Source: Flavobacterium ginsengisoli
GTDB lineage: Bacteria > Bacteroidota > Bacteroidia > Flavobacteriales > Flavobacteriaceae
Direction of reading: 5' to 3'
NCBI RefSeq assembly: GCF_029625315.1
Contig: NZ_CP121110.1
Coordinates: 2,298,501-2,362,500 of the forward strand
DNA length: 64,000 nt
Position numbers and translations under genes: made by a program
Shown: positions 1-8,764 of the stretch, piece by piece
Numbering within the stretch: position 1 is the first letter of the stretch
How the letters are laid out: every line of letters begins with the position of its first letter
The notes under the pieces: generated by a model
What the model saw: the letters and a program-made list of their open reading frames with translations, nothing else
The model's database searches: none
Told to the model about the DNA's origin: nothing

Positions 1-1
1 A

Positions 2-2350
2 AAAACAAGAGGAGTTTGGAAAGATGCTACAATTGAAAGGCATTTTGAAGTTTCTTACGAAATGGATGATAAGGGAGCTTATAAATTGAATCTAGAAGGT
101 GATCCAATTAAATTAGATGACAAAAAACATTTAGGATTATACAAAATCATTTTCAAAAACTTTAGTTTAGAACAGCATCCTCAATTCAAATCAGAAAATG
201 GAAATTCTGTTGAATGGTCTAATGGAATTGTGCGATTATTTAGAAAAAGCGCTATACAGCCAGGAAATCCTGTTCCAGTACAATCAAGGAAAGAGTTTAA
301 AGTTTATAAAGCAGAAAACATTGGTACAACAGGAAATTTAGTTTTATACATTGATGATCCTGATTTTAAACTTGGTGATTATGCTTTGCAAACCATGGAT
401 GAAAATTACGATGAAATTTTAGGTGCTGTAGATGGTCCACGCGAAGAAAATGAAGCGCCAAGCTATACAGCTGGAACTGTTTCACAAAGTGTAAATTATT
501 ATCCAAGTTACAAAGTTTACCTATACGCAGATCCTGTTTCTGGAATCACAGAGCAAAATATTCAGCCACGAGAAAATGAAAGTACGCACTATTCTATTTT
601 CGGAATTAGCACACATTCAAAAACAGAGATTGGCTATAAATCAAAGATTAGTATCCCTAGTCCTATGTATGCTGTCCGCGTTGAGAAACCCAAAAAACCG
701 AAAGAAATTATTGGAGGCAGTTTGTATGCAACTCGTCCTGATTTTTACAATCGTTCTTCGTACACTTTTACAACCAAATATGAAAAAAATCGTAAACCCT
801 ATGGCTTATTACATTACAGGGCCAATGATGAAGATTTTCTTAACATTTTATACGAACCTGAAACAGTAAGTGTAATTCGCGAACAATTAAACAAATTGGG
901 CGGAAATGATGAAATTGATTTTAACGAAAGATGGAGCGACTTTTTAGACTTTAATAATCTTGCCGAGACAGGACATTATAAAATTTTACCTGAGAATGAT
1001 ACTGCAGAAAACTATCAGTTTCCATTGCCTGACAACCAAGAATTCATAAAACTGATTAATGATTTTATTGAATGGCATAATGCAACACAAGGCGTTACAG
1101 AACCAACAATAACTAAAATTACATCACTAAATCAAGTTCTAATTTCGCAACAAGTTGAAAAACCAATGTTAGCAGTTTATTTTGTTGAACAAGCCATTCA
1201 AGCCGCTTTTGTTCCTTTAACTGAAGTACCTGTTGTATACGATTATATTAAAGGGAATAATTATGTTCCCGTTAATAAAAAACAAACTATTAAAGATAAA
1301 AACGGAAATGCTTTAAAACCAACTGATGCCGATTTTGACATTGCACCAATGATGAAAATCATTAACGAAAATGATAACCAAGTGCAATTCACCGATTTTA
1401 ATTTGGATGGAAACTCACAAAACATTTATTTCTATGCAGTTCGAGAAATGGATATCAAAATGAATTTTGGAGAATTCAGCGACCTTATGGGACCTGTAAA
1501 ACTGGTGGCTTCTACACCACCTAAAACACCTGAAATTAAAAGAATTATGCCAATTCTTGGAAATCAAGTTCTAAGAATTAAGCCTGCTGTTCAGATCGAA
1601 TTAAATGCTTATTCGTCACAATCTAAAATCAAAAAAATAAATGTTTACCGTGCCGAAACCATGCTTGAAGCGCAGTCAACAAGAACAATGAAACTGGTTA
1701 AAGAAATTGAGATTGATGAAGATACTTTATCTGCCGATTTTGAAAATGTCTGGACCATTTATGATGATTTTGAAGATTTAGAATATACCCCTTTTGGTGA
1801 TGCTCTTTTTTACAGAATTACTGTTTCAAAACAAATTGAATATGCAGATTCAGAATCGCCAACAGACAATCCTTTTATAAAAATTGATTATGCGCCATCT
1901 CAGCCCTCAAAAATTACGGCAACAACAATTGTAGATACTGTTTCGCCTGAGTCTCCAACATTAAAAGCCTCAGGAATTGCTACAGGAACTAATGGAGCAA
2001 TTTTAAAACCTATCGTTTTCAACTGGAAAAAAACAGTTTATAATGGCAAATATCATTTATACAAAATGAATAATCAGGGTAACTGGGAAAAAATTCATGA
2101 GATTTCTACAAATCTAGAAGAAGTCATTCTGCCTTTACTGGAGACAAAACCAAAAACTGATGAATTGATTATTAAAGATGAAAACGGTAAAAGAGTGTAT
2201 CATCATTTTAAAATAATTTCTGAAAATTCGTCTGGAATGTTGAGCAATGACGAAAAAAATCCTAACTCTTTAAAAACTGACAATACCAATGATACAATTT
2301 CATTGGTATTGACTTCAGGTCTTATACAAACATTTAAAAGCAAGAAATAA
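2..2350 (+). CDS. Tail-locus structural-type protein, 5' end cut by window edge
   Basis: I do not recognise a named family. The reading frame is open from base 2 and runs through the first in-frame ATG at 62, so the gene begins before the window; the ATG at 62 need not be the start. At least 783 codons are visible. The C-terminal third (from about residue 500) looks like repeated beta-sandwich (fibronectin-III-like) modules, with segments such as INVYRAE and FYRITVSK typical of such strands. There is no signal peptide or membrane segment in the visible part. It ends 11 bp before a gp53-like tail fibre gene on the same strand, so a structural role in a phage tail or contractile injection apparatus is likely. 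The role is inferred from context only. Confidence 0.6.
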   Translation, partial: KTRGVWKDATIERHFEVSYEMDDKGAYKLNLEGDPIKLDDKKHLGLYKIIFKNFSLEQHPQFKSENGNSVEWSNGIVRLFRKSAIQPGNPVPVQSRKEFKVYKAENIGTTGNLVLYIDDPDFKLGDYALQTMDENYDEILGAVDGPREENEAPSYTAGTVSQSVNYYPSYKVYLYADPVSGITEQNIQPRENESTHYSIFGISTHSKTEIGYKSKISIPSPMYAVRVEKPKKPKEIIGGSLYATRPDFYNRSSYTFTTKYEKNRKPYGLLHYRANDEDFLNILYEPETVSVIREQLNKLGGNDEIDFNERWSDFLDFNNLAETGHYKILPENDTAENYQFPLPDNQEFIKLINDFIEWHNATQGVTEPTITKITSLNQVLISQQVEKPMLAVYFVEQAIQAAFVPLTEVPVVYDYIKGNNYVPVNKKQTIKDKNGNALKPTDADFDIAPMMKIINENDNQVQFTDFNLDGNSQNIYFYAVREMDIKMNFGEFSDLMGPVKLVASTPPKTPEIKRIMPILGNQVLRIKPAVQIELNAYSSQSKIKKINVYRAETMLEAQSTRTMKLVKEIEIDEDTLSADFENVWTIYDDFEDLEYTPFGDALFYRITVSKQIEYADSESPTDNPFIKIDYAPSQPSKITATTIVDTVSPESPTLKASGIATGTNGAILKPIVFNWKKTVYNGKYHLYKMNNQGNWEKIHEISTNLEEVILPLLETKPKTDELIIKDENGKRVYHHFKIISENSSGMLSNDEKNPNSLKTDNTNDTISLVLTSGLIQTFKSKK

Positions 2351-2361
2351 AACTAAATAAA

Positions 2362-3516
2362 ATGGCAACAAGTAGAAATGACTTTCACAACAAATTCAAT
2401 AACGGAGATGTTCCTACACACCTTGACTTTGTTGAAATTTTTGACAATTTCGTTCATAAAGACGATGACAAGGCTAATTTTCAAATGGTCGAAACAGGAA
2501 CAGATAATGAGCATTATATCACACCAGCGCTTTTAAAAGCGACTTTTCAAAATGCAGGAATCATTGCTGGCAATTGTTATGTACCAATCAAAAATTTTCA
2601 AGATGGTTTTACTGGATTATCAATTCAGCTAGATCCAGCACCTATTGCAGACAGCGCTAAAGTATATAAAAATGGTCAATTATTAAAAGAGATTGAAGAT
2701 TACAATGTAAACAATGACAGTGGTGTAATCACTTTTTCAGCTCCAATCAGCAATCGAAATATTGAAGTAAATTATTGGGCCAAAAATGCAGATACAGAAT
2801 CAAGTGATCCTAACACTGACCCGATTCTTGGAAGTTTATCTGTACCGTTCAAAGAAAATTTTGACGAGGATACCTTCAATAATGATAAAATTACTCTAAC
2901 AGAACTTCCTATCAAAGATAGTGTTCGAATCTACAAAAATGGTCAGTTGCTTAGAGAAGGAACGGGCAAAGATTATGTTGTAAACTATAATAGCGGGATT
3001 ATTACATTTTCTGCCGTAGTAAGTAATCGTAATATAGAAGTTGATTACTGGTATAAAAGCACTGTCACTTTATCGGATTTAGAACTAAACTCTAAATATG
3101 TTGACTTAACAACACCACAGACCATTGGCGGGAATAAAAATTTTGCAGAAACAATTGAAGCCAAAGGTTTTATTAAATCGGGCGGAACTTCTAATCAGTT
3201 TTTAATGGCAGACGGTTCTGTTTCAACTTCTCCAGGTTCTGATTATGATGCTGGACATTTTATTAGTACGCTTTCTTCTGGAGGCTACCAAAAATTTAGT
3301 AACGGATTAATTCTTCAGTGGGCTTATTTAATCAACAATACAAATACTTATACTTTTCCCTTGACCTGGCCAAACAAAGCTTTAAGCGTTACGGTCTCTA
3401 CTGTAAGAACATCTTCTGGAAGTAGAGGAACCAATCACGTTGCCAATATTACAAGTACAAATTACTATGCAGTTATTGATGGTACTTATGGTTACATGTT
3501 CGCAATTGGGTATTAA
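2362..3516 (+). CDS. Phage-type tail fibre protein with gp53-like C-terminus
   Basis: This 384-residue protein has no signal peptide. Its N-terminus (about 1-75) resembles the anchor region of Bacteroidota tail fibre proteins. Residues about 80-145 and 155-230 are two related copies of one module: both carry VYKNGQLL or IYKNGQLL, then a SGVITFSA or SGIITFSA strand, then SNRNIEV and a YW pair. The last 95 residues (GGYQKFSNGLILQW onward, ending in alternating beta strands) match the gp53-like tail fibre C-terminal domain, which in phages forms the trimeric receptor-binding tip. It lies between a structural-type gene and a tail chaperone-like gene. The tail fibre assignment is fairly secure; whether the machine is a phage, a tailocin or an injection system cannot be told from this window. 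Confidence 0.75.
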   Translation: MATSRNDFHNKFNNGDVPTHLDFVEIFDNFVHKDDDKANFQMVETGTDNEHYITPALLKATFQNAGIIAGNCYVPIKNFQDGFTGLSIQLDPAPIADSAKVYKNGQLLKEIEDYNVNNDSGVITFSAPISNRNIEVNYWAKNADTESSDPNTDPILGSLSVPFKENFDEDTFNNDKITLTELPIKDSVRIYKNGQLLREGTGKDYVVNYNSGIITFSAVVSNRNIEVDYWYKSTVTLSDLELNSKYVDLTTPQTIGGNKNFAETIEAKGFIKSGGTSNQFLMADGSVSTSPGSDYDAGHFISTLSSGGYQKFSNGLILQWAYLINNTNTYTFPLTWPNKALSVTVSTVRTSSGSRGTNHVANITSTNYYAVIDGTYGYMFAIGY

Positions 3517-3539
3517 TTAAAATTAAAAAAATAAAAATT

Positions 3540-3908
3540 ATGTATAAAGCAACATATAACAAAAACGGAGAATACACAGGTTTTTATGTCGAAGGAATTC
3601 ATGAAAATATTCCAGAACCAAATATTGAATTAACTGAAGAAGAATGGCAACAAGCATTGTCAAAAAATTATAAAGTAATTGCAGGCAAACATTGCCATTC
3701 TCCTTTTGTTCAAAATAAAGAAGAGCTTTTAGCAAACTTAAGAACCACTAGAAATGCACTTTTAATGGATAGTGATTGGACTCAAGTAAAAGATTCACCG
3801 CTTTCTGAAGAGAAAAAAATGGCATGGAAAAATTATAGACAAAAACTAAGAGATTTAACTGATTTAGAAGATCCAACTATTGTTGTTTGGCCAACACTTC
3901 CTTTATAA
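3540..3908 (+). CDS. Tail fibre assembly chaperone-like protein
   Basis: A small 122-residue cytoplasmic protein that follows the gp53-like fibre by 23 bp. Its C-terminal half contains the pattern of phage tail assembly chaperones: RNALLMDSDWTQ, then SPLSEEKK and W..YRQKLRDL, ending in a VVWPTLPL tail. In phages such proteins help fold or trimerise the fibre encoded just upstream, and the gene order here fits that. Confidence is good for the family and moderate for the exact partner. Confidence 0.7.
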   Translation: MYKATYNKNGEYTGFYVEGIHENIPEPNIELTEEEWQQALSKNYKVIAGKHCHSPFVQNKEELLANLRTTRNALLMDSDWTQVKDSPLSEEKKMAWKNYRQKLRDLTDLEDPTIVVWPTLPL

Positions 3909-3970
3909 TTCACCTTTCTTTTTATGGTTTTGAAAAAACTTAAAAAATCAATGTTCTTACTAAAATAAAT

Positions 3971-4842
3971 ATGGAAGAAAATATAACATACAAGCCTTTT
4001 GCTTATATAGATCAATATAATCCCGCAGAAGGAGCAACGGTTTATTATAATACCGAAAAGACCTCAACCGTAAAAAAGAATGATTGTCTCTACGGAACAT
4101 CTGGAAATCTAGTTACTTTAATTGCTCCTGCCAATAAATTTATTTCGACAGAAAGCGTTGCAGATGCAAACCTGCAAGCTCAATCTTGGTTAGATGCAAA
4201 TGCACAAGCTTATGCTAATAATACCGAATTTGCACTATTAGAGCTACAGCATGGAGAGGAGAAAACCCTTCTTGTGTATTAGAACCATCTACTACTATGT
4301 TACCTTTTGATTATATGATAATTAGATACAAGTGGGCCTTAGGTGCTGGTCGTGATTTGGATACTTTTACCGGATTTGTCAGTACTGGAACTGAATGGGA
4401 TAGTAAATACATGGGATTTGGTCATGGACATGGAAATGAATTACCAAATAATAGCACAGCAATGCAATCCTATATTATGTATGCTGGTGACAATAGAAAA
4501 GATAATGGAGTCGAAGCCTGTTTAATCAATTTCGACAAACTTCTCTCAGACTACACTACTTTAAAATCAGTTCCCGTTAGGATGGCTACAGCTTGGTTTG
4601 GAGAAATCGGAACAGGTAATATCGATGTCGAAATTACAACATACTCTGGAGGAATAATGCAAAAGGTTGATGCAGACTATGATTTTATCAATATCGGAGG
4701 TTCGCAAGTACAACAACTTACCTTTTCTAAAAACGTTCCTAAACCACCTTCATGGATAAATGATATTGATCAAGTAACAAATATTGGATACATAACTTAC
4801 GATAAAAACACTTCTACAGCGAAGGTTGCAATAACTTATTAA
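3971..4842 (+). pseudogene. DUF5977 tail-associated protein, frameshifted near 4226
   Basis: The N-terminal part carries a DUF5977 domain (YYNTEK...KNDCLYG, then DANLQAQSWLDANAQAYANN). In the given sequence this frame stops at 4282. The second part, in another frame from about 4220, runs on without a stop to 4842 and reads CTIIRATAWRGENPSC upstream of the apparent ATG at 4297. Putting back one G at about 4226 (ACCGAATTT to ACCGGAATTT) restores NNTGIC, the expected end of a DUF5977 repeat, and joins both parts into a 290-residue protein. The C-terminal domain is unrecognised and rich in beta strands. The break is a single missing base in a CCGG context and may be a sequence error. It sits 3 bp before a second DUF5977 gene. 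Confidence 0.7.
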
Positions 4843-4845
4843 AAT

Positions 4846-5493
4846 ATGGAAAATACAGGATATAAATCTTTTGAAACATTAGAAAGATACTATACAGATG
4901 ATGGTACTTCAACGGGAGAAACTAAACCCAATATAGTTACAGATCCAGATTATATTGCTCCTTTTCTAGATACAACAACTTGTCCACCAGGCTCAAGATT
5001 TTATAATACCGCACAGACTAAAACTATAACTAGAAATAATTGTGGTTCTGGATATTCGGGTAGTGATGCCACACTTACAGCCTATCCCAATCAGTTTGTT
5101 TCAAATGAAAGTGTAGTAGATGCAAATAACCAAGCAATTGCTTGGTTAGAGGCTAATGCTCAGATATATGCCAATAATGTGGGCACATGTACTGCAACAA
5201 TTTTAGACACTATTCCTCCAACTGCTCCAACAGGATTGAGATGCTATTCTTCAGATGAAAATCATCTAACCTTAGAATGGAATGCATCAACAGATAATGT
5301 TGGTGTGGTGCGATACGAAGTTTTTAGAAGAATAAACAATGGCACTTACGGAACTGATCCATATTACGGAACTCCAAACATTACTGGTGTTTTTTATGCC
5401 ACAATAGATGAAACATATTATTTTAAAGTAAGAGCCAAAGATGCAGCTGGTAATTATTCTCCGTTTAGTTCTGAAATTTCTGGTTCCGTATAA
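4846..5493 (+). CDS. DUF5977 plus fibronectin type III protein
   Basis: A 215-residue protein. Residues about 40-115 form a DUF5977 domain (RFYNTAQTKTITRNNCGSGY, then DANNQAIAWLEANAQIYANN and GTC). Residues about 122-213 form a fibronectin type III domain, opening with PPTAPTGL and containing LEWNASTDNVGV..YEVFRR and YYFKVRAKDAAGNYS. It begins 3 bp after the preceding DUF5977 gene, so the two are probably translated together. No signal peptide is visible. In this setting it is most likely a tail-tip or surface-exposed fibre component; the binding target is unknown. A hairpin at 5541-5565 follows the gene. Confidence 0.72.
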   Translation: MENTGYKSFETLERYYTDDGTSTGETKPNIVTDPDYIAPFLDTTTCPPGSRFYNTAQTKTITRNNCGSGYSGSDATLTAYPNQFVSNESVVDANNQAIAWLEANAQIYANNVGTCTATILDTIPPTAPTGLRCYSSDENHLTLEWNASTDNVGVVRYEVFRRINNGTYGTDPYYGTPNITGVFYATIDETYYFKVRAKDAAGNYSPFSSEISGSV

Positions 5494-5540
5494 ACTTCCT
5501 ATTAGAAATATCAAAGACATAATTTTTGGCTACAGACAAA

Positions 5541-5565
5541 AAGGTCTATGTGATACATAGACCTT
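5541..5565 (+). terminator. Perfect hairpin after the DUF5977 pair
   Basis: An 11-bp perfect stem (AAGGTCTATGT at 5541-5551 paired with ACATAGACCTT at 5555-5565) closes a 3-nt loop. It lies between the DUF5977-FN3 gene and the first anchor-sharing fibre gene. There is no strong T run on the + strand, so it may be a weak terminator or an RNA-stabilising structure. Confidence 0.5.
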
Positions 5566-5592
5566 AAAAATCATTAATTAAATACCTCAAAA

Positions 5593-6597
5593 ATGAGCAC
5601 AAATCACAACAGAATAAAAGTGGCTGATTTAGAAACAAATCAACCAGATAAAATTTTAAGCACAAACTCCAGCGGCGAACTGGAGTTTCGTGATATTAAC
5701 AGCATCAAAACCGATAGCTATAATGGATTGGACTACAGCGAAGAAGGAAAAGCTCTGGATGCTAGACAGGGGAAAGTTTTGAAAGATTTGATATATACTA
5801 GTGCTTACGCCCCACATTTAGAAGAGTTAATTCCAAATTACTTTTTACCGAGCGAAACAAATAACATAATATTAAAAGGTTCATTTTTTACACCAACGAC
5901 TACTGTCGCAATAGAAGGACAGGTTATAAATTATGTTAAATTCAAAAGCGATAATGAAATTCATGTAAATTTAACTACTGGTCTAAATGAAGGTATGTTT
6001 GATGTGACTATTAACAATAATCAAATATCAAAAACATATACTGACAAGTTATTAATTAACTTGGGAGAAGTAAGCTATCCTACGGCTTCATCATGGTCGA
6101 ACTTTTTATCCACTCCTATTATTTCTGAAGATGGAAGTATAAAAGTCTCAACTAGTGGAATTACTCAAGGCGCTGATTGGAAAATTATACCTGCAAATGA
6201 AGATTTTCGAATAATAGCTGTCAGCAAAGAATCGCCTTTTAATCCAGGTTATTTATTTGATGCCTATAATGCAGGCGGAACAATTCAGTTAATATCTACA
6301 ACTGATAATGCAAGAAAAGTTTGGTTTATGTTTAGATGGTTCTCTGCTTTAGGAGGGAATGTTAGAGTCTGGAATAGTTTTGGCGAAGATTCTACAGATG
6401 CAAAAGATACAATCGCTTATGGTCCACCACATGGCAAAGTTGCTACAATTGAAAGAAAAGCTGGCATTTGGAAATTCTATGTAAATAACATATTAATTAA
6501 ATCATATACTGCAAGCATAAATGAAGAATTACTGATTCGATTTCGTGTAAATAATCAAGAAGTGACAGGAATTAAATATGTAAAATTAGCAACTTAA
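5593..6597 (+). CDS. Anchor-sharing fibre protein with IPT-like module
   Basis: A 334-residue protein. Its first 67 residues (MSTNHNRIKVADLETNQ ... ARQGKVLKDLI) are almost the same, at DNA and protein level, as the start of the next gene, and partly shared with the genes at 8298 and 11905. I read this as a common attachment domain. Residues about 75-145 look like an IPT/TIG immunoglobulin-like domain (NNIILKGSFF, then VAIEGQVINYVKF and VTINN). The last 190 residues are an unrecognised beta-rich, possibly carbohydrate-binding or lectin-like domain. There is no signal peptide, which fits assembly onto a cytoplasmically built tail rather than secretion. Confidence 0.65.
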   Translation: MSTNHNRIKVADLETNQPDKILSTNSSGELEFRDINSIKTDSYNGLDYSEEGKALDARQGKVLKDLIYTSAYAPHLEELIPNYFLPSETNNIILKGSFFTPTTTVAIEGQVINYVKFKSDNEIHVNLTTGLNEGMFDVTINNNQISKTYTDKLLINLGEVSYPTASSWSNFLSTPIISEDGSIKVSTSGITQGADWKIIPANEDFRIIAVSKESPFNPGYLFDAYNAGGTIQLISTTDNARKVWFMFRWFSALGGNVRVWNSFGEDSTDAKDTIAYGPPHGKVATIERKAGIWKFYVNNILIKSYTASINEELLIRFRVNNQEVTGIKYVKLAT

Positions 6598-6605
6598 AAA
6601 ATAAA

Positions 6606-8285
6606 ATGAGCACAAATCACAACCGAATAAAAGTATCTGATTTAGAAACCAATCAACAAGATAAAATTTTAAGCACAAACTCCAGCGGCGAGCTGGAGTT
6701 TCGTGATATTAACAGCATCAAAACCGATAGCTATAATGGATTAGACTACAGCGAAGAAGGAAAAGCTCTGGACGCTAGACAGGGAAAAGTTTTAAAGGGC
6801 TTGATAGACAATATTAAAGACACTCTCAAAACTTATTTTGACACCATCTACTTAGGAATTTCTAACGATCAAAATGTTTTGGGAATTAAAACATTTCTTA
6901 ATGGTAAATTAGGCTTAAGAAATGCTGCAAATACTTTTACCTCTTTTTTTGCAAATTCTAATACTGCTTCGAGAACTTATACTCTACAAAATAGAAACGG
7001 AACTTTGTTAGACAATACTGATTTATCAACTATCAATTCTTCATTAGCGACCAAACAATCTGTTTTTACAGGAATTACAAATTATATTCCTAAGTCTTTA
7101 AGTGCAACAACATTAGGTTCTAGCAGATTAATCGATAATGGTATTTCTTTTGGAATAGGAACATCTAAAATCCCAACTAAGGATATTACATTAGGAAATC
7201 AATCAACAAAAGAAATTGGTATAGAGCAAAGCACAAACCAAAGTTCAGGTGCAGATTTAACTATTTCAGCTGGAAGAACAATTAATTATGGAATTGATAA
7301 CGATTTTGTCTCTTTAAATAATCCAAAAGCTACAAATTATGGGATGGCAGTAGATTTACATGGCAACTTATATTTCGTGGGAAATCAAATATGGATCAGA
7401 TACTTTGACACAAGTACATTTGTAAATGTTGGATTACTAGGTACTCAAGCTGCCCATGGAGGAATTTGTTTTACTCCATCTGGCACATCTTATATTGGTT
7501 CTTCAAACGGAAATGTATATCGCCGACTCGTTGGAGAATCTACATATTCAGTTTTCGCATCTAATTTAGGAGATATCAGAGGCTTAGCTTGTGCACCAAA
7601 TGGAGATGTTTATTTGGCGAATAGAACCCAAATATACAAAATGGCCTCTGGGACCGATGTTTTTTTATCCTGTAATCAAACCATAAGGTCATGGTGGGGA
7701 TTATGTGTTTCTCCAAACGGAGATGTTTATTGTTGTGAGGATTGGGGTAATGTATATATACAAATTAATGGAAGTACAACATTTGTTCCAGTAGCTTCTG
7801 GAAATTTCCGATCAATGTGCGCTTCTCCAAATGGTGATATTTATGGAGCAACAGAGTTTGGACTAATATACAAGAGGACTTCTGGTTCTGGACCATTCAT
7901 TCTTCAAAATGCTCCTACCGGCGGATGGAGAGCAATGGCTGCCGATGCTAAGGGAAATATATATGCAGGTCTTAGCAATGGCGAGATATACGTTCAAATA
8001 AATGATAATCTAGGAGCACCTGATTTACATGGAGGAGCTCTTAATTTTAAGGCAGGCAGTGGTAAAGGAATAGGTCAATCAAGAATTAATTTTATTACAG
8101 GCCAAAAAACAACTTCAGGAACTGATATGCAAATTGAAACGGTTAGAGCATATATAGATGAAAATGGATATATGATTTGGGCAAAAATGCCTACATATCC
8201 AGATAATGCTTCAGCAATTGCAGGAGGCCTTCCAATTGGGTGCGAATACAAGACTTCTAATGGAGACCGCAAAATAGTTTATTAA
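6606..8285 (+). CDS. Anchor-sharing fibre protein with beta-propeller
   Basis: A 559-residue protein. Residues 1-67 repeat the anchor of the previous gene with only scattered differences. Residues about 70-230 resemble a long fibre shaft (ATKQSVFTGITNYIPKSL). Residues about 240-460 contain a series of blade-like repeats with the pattern P.G.VY or P.GD.Y followed by a short strand (APNGDVYLAN, SPNGDVYCCE, SPNGDIYGAT, DAKGNIYAGL), as in NHL or SMP-30 type beta-propellers. The C-terminus (GGLPIGCEYKTSNGD.KIVY) is the ending commonly seen in Bacteroidota tail proteins. It starts 8 bp after the preceding gene. The propeller is probably the receptor-binding head; the ligand is unknown. Confidence 0.68.
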   Translation: MSTNHNRIKVSDLETNQQDKILSTNSSGELEFRDINSIKTDSYNGLDYSEEGKALDARQGKVLKGLIDNIKDTLKTYFDTIYLGISNDQNVLGIKTFLNGKLGLRNAANTFTSFFANSNTASRTYTLQNRNGTLLDNTDLSTINSSLATKQSVFTGITNYIPKSLSATTLGSSRLIDNGISFGIGTSKIPTKDITLGNQSTKEIGIEQSTNQSSGADLTISAGRTINYGIDNDFVSLNNPKATNYGMAVDLHGNLYFVGNQIWIRYFDTSTFVNVGLLGTQAAHGGICFTPSGTSYIGSSNGNVYRRLVGESTYSVFASNLGDIRGLACAPNGDVYLANRTQIYKMASGTDVFLSCNQTIRSWWGLCVSPNGDVYCCEDWGNVYIQINGSTTFVPVASGNFRSMCASPNGDIYGATEFGLIYKRTSGSGPFILQNAPTGGWRAMAADAKGNIYAGLSNGEIYVQINDNLGAPDLHGGALNFKAGSGKGIGQSRINFITGQKTTSGTDMQIETVRAYIDENGYMIWAKMPTYPDNASAIAGGLPIGCEYKTSNGDRKIVY

Positions 8286-8297
8286 AAAAGTATAAAA

Positions 8298-8762
8298 ATG
8301 AACACAAATTACAACAGAATAAAAGTATCTGATTTAGAGACAAATCAGCCAAATAAAACTTTGGTTACCAATGAAAAAGGCGAATTAACTTTTAATGAAA
8401 TACCTGAAAAAACCTTTAAAACAATCAATGGAGAATCAATTTTAGGAAGTGGAAATATCGACTTATCAAACAAACAAGATATTTCCAATCAAATTAATGT
8501 AACATTACCAGCCACTGTTCAAGATACGTGGCATGGGAAAACAGTCAAATTTACTGGTACAGGAACATTAATAATACCTAATTCGTTTATTAACTCAGGA
8601 ATGTGTTTTGAAGGAATTACAAAAGCTGGCACATCATTAAACTGGTCTATTACTGCTCCAAAAACATTTGAATTTGGAACACCTCCTACAGTAATTGAAA
8701 AACAGATATTCACATTTATGCAAAATGAGGGCCAGCATTCAATAATGATTTTAGGACTTTAA
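8298..8762 (+). CDS. Short anchor-sharing fibre protein
   Basis: A 154-residue protein with the same anchor opening in a more diverged form (NTNYNRIKVSDLETNQPNK), followed by FKTINGESILGSGNIDL, a motif widespread at the shaft start of phage tail fibres. The remaining 85 residues form a small beta-rich domain with no family I can name. It starts 12 bp after the beta-propeller fibre and ends 2 bp before the LRR protein gene, so it is probably translationally linked to that gene and could be the carrier on which the LRR protein is mounted. Confidence 0.62.
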   Translation: MNTNYNRIKVSDLETNQPNKTLVTNEKGELTFNEIPEKTFKTINGESILGSGNIDLSNKQDISNQINVTLPATVQDTWHGKTVKFTGTGTLIIPNSFINSGMCFEGITKAGTSLNWSITAPKTFEFGTPPTVIEKQIFTFMQNEGQHSIMILGL

Positions 8763-8764
8763 TT

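Noticed and set aside
4297..4842. Separate 181-residue gene starting at ATG 4297
   Set aside because: The frame is open upstream of 4297 to about 4220 and reads the expected end of a DUF5977 domain, so it is the distal part of the gene starting at 3971.
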